Shown in pieces: positions 4,841 through 7,308 of a stretch of DNA of 7,308 nucleotides (position 1 is the first letter of the stretch; each line of letters begins with the position of its first letter). The translations under genes were made by a program, and so were the position numbers. The stretch is taken from the NCBI GenBank assembly GCA_035647855.1, contig DASRMP010000079.1, positions 1-7,308 on the forward strand, read 5' to 3'. The notes under the pieces are model-generated. The model ran no database searches and was not told where the DNA came from. It saw nothing but the letters and a program-made list of their open reading frames with translations. The DNA comes from JAAZBW01 sp035647855 (GTDB lineage Bacteria > Actinomycetota > Actinomycetes > Actinomycetales > Actinomycetaceae).

Positions 4841-5362
4841 CTACTCCTCGACGTCGATCGACTCGATGACGACGTCGTCAACCGGACGGTCCATCTGACC
4901 CGTAGGAACTGCCGCGATCCTGTCCACGACAGCCTTGGACTCCTCGTCGACTACCGCACCGAAGATGGTGTGCTTGCCCTGCAGCCACGTGGTGGCACCG
5001 ACGGTGATGAAGAACTGCGATCCGTTGGTGCCGCGCCTGCCGCGCTTGCCGGCGTTCGCCATGGCGAGCATGTAGGGCTGGGTGAAGTTGAGTTCTGGGT
5101 GGATCTCGTCGTCGAACGCGAACCCGGGGCCACCCATGCCGTTGCCGAGGGGGTCACCGCCCTGGATCATGAATCCCGGGATGATCCGGTGGAAAATGAC
5201 GCCGTCATAGAGCGGGCGGTTGGTACGGCGGCCCGTTACCGGGTCCGTCCATTCCTTGGCACCCGTCGCGAGGCCGGCGAAGTTCTCGACCGTTTCCGGG
5301 GCGTGGTTCGGGAATAGTTCGACGACGATCTCGCCGAGACTTGTGTGGAGCGTTGCCTTCAT
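4841..5362 (-). CDS. ppiA: Peptidyl-prolyl cis-trans isomerase, cyclophilin type
   Basis: A 173-residue cytoplasmic cyclophilin that catalyses proline isomerisation during protein folding. The fold runs from TLHTSLGEIVVELF through FHRIIPGFMIQGGDP (57-71, catalytic Arg59 with Phe64 and Gln67), LAMANAGKRGRRGTNGSQFFIT (99-120), and WLQGKHTIFG with Trp126 (cyclosporin-contact position) and His131. Length is typical of the bacterial single-domain form. The chosen start is ATG at 5362-5360, matching the family N-terminus. The frame stays open for 63 more codons upstream, but that stretch reads through the 22-bp repeat array and resembles no signal peptide. No strong Shine-Dalgarno is seen; a six-codon ORF ends on this ATG. 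It is the first gene of an operon with the rhomboid protease; ppiA lies at the same place in M. tuberculosis (Rv0009). Confidence 0.93.
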   Translation of the reverse strand: MKATLHTSLGEIVVELFPNHAPETVENFAGLATGAKEWTDPVTGRRTNRPLYDGVIFHRIIPGFMIQGGDPLGNGMGGPGFAFDDEIHPELNFTQPYMLAMANAGKRGRRGTNGSQFFITVGATTWLQGKHTIFGAVVDEESKAVVDRIAAVPTGQMDRPVDDVVIESIDVEE

Positions 5363-5379
5363 GGGCGCCAGTCTTTCAT
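5359..5379 (-). other. Possible six-codon upstream ORF coupled to ppiA
   Basis: ATG at 5379-5377 opens a frame encoding MKDWRP whose TGA stop (5361-5359) overlaps the ppiA ATG as ATGA. It could couple ribosomes onto ppiA, which lacks an obvious ribosome binding site. Such a short frame can occur by chance and it has no clear binding site of its own. Confidence 0.25.
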
Positions 5380-5418
5380 GCCGCAAGCAAGGGTTCCCGG
5401 GCGGAGGACCGGTCATTC

Positions 5419-5518
5419 GCTGAGAGCGCAGCCACCGCCCGCGGCTGGAGCAGCCAACGCCCGCGGCTGGAGCAGCCAACGCCCGCGGCGAGAAGAGCTG
5501 AGAGCGCAGCCACCGCCC
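5419..5518. repeat. 22-bp tandem repeat array between ppiA and the 11-mer repeat gene
   Basis: Units occupy 5419-5440, 5441-5462, 5463-5484, a 12-bp partial at 5485-5496, and 5497-5518. The first and last are identical (beginning GCTGAGAGCGCAGCC), and the second and third are identical (beginning GCGGCTGGAGCAGCC). All full units end in GCAGCCAMCGCCC. Units two and three contain a small hairpin, GGCTG-GAG-CAGCC. The array lies in the divergent promoter region of ppiA and the 5666 gene. I could not identify convincing -35/-10 pairs on either side in 5363-5665. Confidence 0.9.
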
Positions 5519-5654
5519 CCGGAGAATGGCCTGGATCTTCGCTTTCAGCACATCCCGCCACGATCGAAGGGCACGCCACAGCGTGCGCGCGTAGAGTCAA
5601 TTCAAGGCAAAATGTCAGATGAACCTGGCACCCGCAAGGGGTGAATCGAACCGC

Positions 5655-5660
5655 AAGGAG
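5655..5660 (+). promoter_or_regulatory. Ribosome binding site deciding the start at 5666
   Basis: AAGGAG at 5655-5660 lies five bases before ATG 5666. A GTG in the same frame at 5660 overlaps this site and so cannot be the start, which sets the protein N-terminus as MGKRKK. Confidence 0.8.
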
Positions 5661-5665
5661 TGGGT

Positions 5666-6439
5666 ATGGGCAAGCGTAAGAAGGCGGACGTCGAAGTCGA
5701 CGTCAAGAAGTTCCGCGACGCCGCAACAGAATTCCAGAAGTCAATCGGCGATCAGGCGCGCCACTTCGCAGAGGACGCCGAGGCTTGGGCGAGCCCACAG
5801 GTGAAGAAGGCCCAGAAGTGGGCGGAGCCGAAGGTCAAGGGCGCGCAGGCATGGGCCGGCCCAAAGGTTGACAAGGCTCAGAAGTGGGCAGGACCCAAGG
5901 TCGAGGAGGCGCGCAAGAACGTCGTCAAGGCCGCAGCGCCGCGCATCGAAGCCGCCGCTGCCAGTGGTGTCGACCTCGTTGACAAGACATCGCACAAGCT
6001 CACCGACGACGTGCTCCCGCGCATCCAGAAGTCCATGCATGATGCAGCCGCCGCCGTCGGCGCAGTCGAGGTTCCCACGGGCCGCTGCGCCGCGAGGAAG
6101 GCCCGCAAGAACGCCCGCCAGGCCGAGAAGAAGCTGAGCAAGGAACTGCAGAAGGCCTCGGGCGAGCCCCGTCGTGGCCGTCGAATTCTCGGCTGGACCT
6201 TGGTCGGTTCCGCAGCGGCCGGTGCCGGCTACCTGCTCTGGCGCCGCAGCCAGCCCGTCGAGGACCCGTGGGCGGAGGAGTACTGGCAGAAGGACATCGA
6301 GGCGCCTGTCCAGGCCGCCGAGGACGTCGCTGAGGATGTCAAGGAGGCCGCGGAGGGCGCCGTCGAGGAGGCCGCGGACAAGGTCGAGGACGCTGTCGAG
6401 GCGGTCGAGGACAAGGCTGAGGACGTCCAGAAGAACTGA
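5666..6439 (+). CDS. Single-pass membrane protein with 11-residue tandem repeats and acidic tail
   Basis: A 257-residue protein of unknown function. It has a basic start (MGKRKK), then four 11-residue repeats at 43-86 of the form xPKVxKAQKWA: SPQVKKAQKWA, EPKVKGAQAWA, GPKVDKAQKWA, GPKVEEARKNV. A long Ala/Lys helical stretch follows to about 165, then a membrane segment at about 174-192 (ILGWTLVGSAAAGAGYLLW) bounded by RRGRR and RRSQ. A DPWAEEYW motif comes just after it, and a strongly acidic Ala/Glu/Val/Asp tail at 210-257 with repeated EDV/EDAVE segments. Undecad repeats recall amphipathic lipid-binding helices of apolipoproteins, synucleins and LEA proteins; that comparison is by pattern only. 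The start at 5666 follows AAGGAG. The gene is monocistronic, with a terminator 17 bases past its stop. Membrane or envelope association is likely; nothing more specific can be said. Confidence 0.85.
   Translation: MGKRKKADVEVDVKKFRDAATEFQKSIGDQARHFAEDAEAWASPQVKKAQKWAEPKVKGAQAWAGPKVDKAQKWAGPKVEEARKNVVKAAAPRIEAAAASGVDLVDKTSHKLTDDVLPRIQKSMHDAAAAVGAVEVPTGRCAARKARKNARQAEKKLSKELQKASGEPRRGRRILGWTLVGSAAAGAGYLLWRRSQPVEDPWAEEYWQKDIEAPVQAAEDVAEDVKEAAEGAVEEAADKVEDAVEAVEDKAEDVQKN
5792..5923 (+). repeat. 33-bp coding repeats for the 11-residue units
   Basis: Four consecutive 33-bp segments encode the 11-residue repeats at residues 43-86 of the membrane protein. They share strings such as AAGGTC and CAGAAGTGGGC but differ at many codon positions, so the duplication is older than the near-identical intergenic repeats nearby. 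Confidence 0.8.
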
Positions 6440-6455
6440 CCCTCAGTGGGAGTGC

Positions 6456-6491
6456 AAGCAGCGGGGACCGGGCAAGCGGTCCCCGCTGTTT
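6456..6491 (+). terminator. Rho-independent terminator after the 11-mer repeat gene
   Basis: AGCGGGGACC (6460-6469) pairs exactly with GGTCCCCGCT (6478-6487) around an 8-nt loop. Four further pairs at the base (one G-T) extend the stem to 14 bp across 6456-6469 and 6478-6491, and the right side ends in GTTTG. This is the most convincing terminator in the window. Confidence 0.85.
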
Positions 6492-6517
6492 GCCTGCCCA
6501 GCGTCTGCCCGGCAGGC
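6492..6517. terminator. Second hairpin, possible terminator for the deacetylase gene
   Basis: GCCTGCC (6492-6498) pairs perfectly with GGCAGGC (6511-6517) across a 12-nt loop, directly after the previous terminator. It could help stop transcripts coming from the deacetylase gene on the minus strand, about 140 bases beyond that gene's stop. No T-tract is evident on the minus side. Confidence 0.35.
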
Positions 6518-6566
6518 GGTGATTGGGTTGACCAGCTGCCGAAACCTATCGGCGGGATCTGCGCCG

Positions 6567-6669
6567 CTCAGCGAACCACGCCACTCAGCGAGCCGCGCCA
6601 TTTCAGCGAACCACGCCGCTCAGCGAGCCGCGCCGCTCAGCGAGCCACGCCACTCAGCGGACCACGTCA
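6567..6669. repeat. 17-bp tandem repeat array overlapping the deacetylase stop codon
   Basis: Six units of the form CTCAGCGARCCRCGCCR have their TCAGCG core at 6568, 6585, 6603, 6620, 6637 and 6654 (intervals 17, 18, 17, 17, 17). The last unit is part of the deacetylase gene: its TCA at 6654-6656 is the stop codon and the rest encodes the final residues DVVR. The other five lie downstream of the gene in its direction of transcription. Confidence 0.9.
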
Positions 6670-7308
6670 CGCAGCGACACGAAGCCGTAGCCCGAGGCCC
6701 GCAGCCCGTTGATGATGCAGGGCAGCGCATCGGCGTCGAGGGTGGAGCCGTCGTCGGGGTGGGCGCCCACGTGCATCAGCACGATCTGGCCGTTCCGCGC
6801 CGTCTCGAGCACGCGCCGGCAGACGGTGTCGGACGTGCGCGCGCCGTTCTCGCGGCCCTTCCATCCCAGCGAGTCGACGGTCCAGCGGATCGGGACGTAC
6901 CCCTCCGAGTTCACGACCTTGATGTCGAGGTCGGTGCGGTCGCCATACGGGAACCGGAAGAGCGGCATCGTGGTCCGTCCGGTGAGCGCGCTGATGGACG
7001 CCTCCGCGGCCGTGAGTTCGGCGTGGATCTTCACGTTGGTCGAGGACGAGAAATACGGGTGAGTGTCCGAGTGGTTTCCCACCGCGAAGCCTGCGTCCGA
7101 CATCGCCCGCACCGAATCGGGGTAGGCGCGCGCGAATTGCCCGGTGACGAAGAAGGTCGCCGGAACGCCCTGGTCCTTAAGCGTGCGGATGATCGAATCG
7201 ACGCCAGTGTTGGACGCCCCGCCGTCGAATGTGAGCGCAACCTTCGCCCCGACGCCCGGGAGCACCTCCCAGTCCTTCCCCGCCCAGGCCGCCGGGACGG
7301 TGGTGCTT
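6654..7308 (-). CDS. Polysaccharide deacetylase (NodB homology, CE4), partial at the right edge
   Basis: The frame is open to the window end, so the start and probably a signal peptide or anchor lie outside; 217 complete codons are visible. A GTG at 7265 could be taken for a start, but it lies immediately before the catalytic domain and the upstream codons (ending AAWAGKDWEVLPG) read naturally. The metal-dependent NodB domain would remove acetyl groups from peptidoglycan or another glycan outside the cell. Motifs in order (fragment numbering): TFDGG at 26-30, HSDTH at 79-83 (metal-binding histidines), RFPYG from 118, DSLGW at 145-149, and VLMH with His179. Oddly, motif 1 has Gly where the classical TFDDG carries the second, metal-binding Asp; the first Asp (base) is kept. 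Such variants exist in actinobacterial relatives, so activity is not excluded. The substrate is unknown. Confidence 0.92.
   Translation of the reverse strand, partial: STTVPAAWAGKDWEVLPGVGAKVALTFDGGASNTGVDSIIRTLKDQGVPATFFVTGQFARAYPDSVRAMSDAGFAVGNHSDTHPYFSSSTNVKIHAELTAAEASISALTGRTTMPLFRFPYGDRTDLDIKVVNSEGYVPIRWTVDSLGWKGRENGARTSDTVCRRVLETARNGQIVLMHVGAHPDDGSTLDADALPCIINGLRASGYGFVSLRDVVR

Noticed and set aside
5363..5551. A 63-residue N-terminal extension of the cyclophilin
   Set aside because: It translates the 22-bp repeat array (GRWLRSQ twice), has no signal peptide or lipobox, and the family N-terminus begins at the ATG at 5362.
5620..5655. tRNA-like T-loop string on the minus strand (GGTTCGATTCACCC)
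   Set aside because: The bases flanking the loop do not pair into a 5-bp T-stem and no acceptor or anticodon arm can be built around it.

Overview
The window is high-GC DNA with compact, overlapping operons and GTG/TTG starts. Its gene order is the conserved actinobacterial neighbourhood next to the dnaA-gyrB-gyrA region: a trpG/pabA-type amidotransferase, a class E sortase, a DUF881 protein, crgA, a rhomboid protease and a cyclophilin. In Mycobacterium tuberculosis the matching genes are Rv0013, Rv0012, crgA (Rv0011c) and ppiA (Rv0009). The class E sortase and the 53-residue membrane protein between DUF881 and trpG suggest Micrococcales, perhaps Microbacteriaceae. That placement is inference; no rRNA or other species marker is present.

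Layout, left to right. A minus-strand operon at 42-2421 is read DUF881, srtE, 53-aa membrane protein, trpG, with junctions of +1, -1 and -8 bases. A 127-base divergent gap separates it from crgA on the plus strand (2549-2824). Then comes about 1.1 kb without a credible gene (2825-3922), between convergent crgA and rhomboid. A minus-strand pair, ppiA then the zinc-finger rhomboid (3923-5362), is separated by only 3 bases. A 303-base gap precedes a plus-strand gene for a single-pass membrane protein with 11-residue repeats (5666-6439), which ends at a clear terminator hairpin. The window closes with the 3' two-thirds or so of a minus-strand polysaccharide deacetylase that runs off the right edge.

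The proteins are mostly envelope and division functions: CrgA at the septum, sortase for surface attachment, rhomboid for intramembrane proteolysis, cyclophilin for protein folding, and a deacetylase for glycan. They sit beside a folate/tryptophan amidotransferase.

The unusual content is non-coding. Every gap between transcription units carries its own short repeat family, except the 127-base divergent promoter gap. The richest is 2825-3922, which holds in order: (1) 14/46-bp tandem modules; (2) an AT-rich island with DnaA-box-like 9-mers in pairs 12 bp apart and two 18-bp palindromes 43 bp apart; (3) an array of GCACGNNCGTCAC sites spaced near multiples of a helical turn, which reverses orientation at a 26-bp near-perfect palindrome; (4) an array of GGGGAACTTCAGACC sites at about 41-42 bp spacing, which also reverses orientation. 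I do not recognise families 3 and 4, and they are the best candidates for something undescribed.
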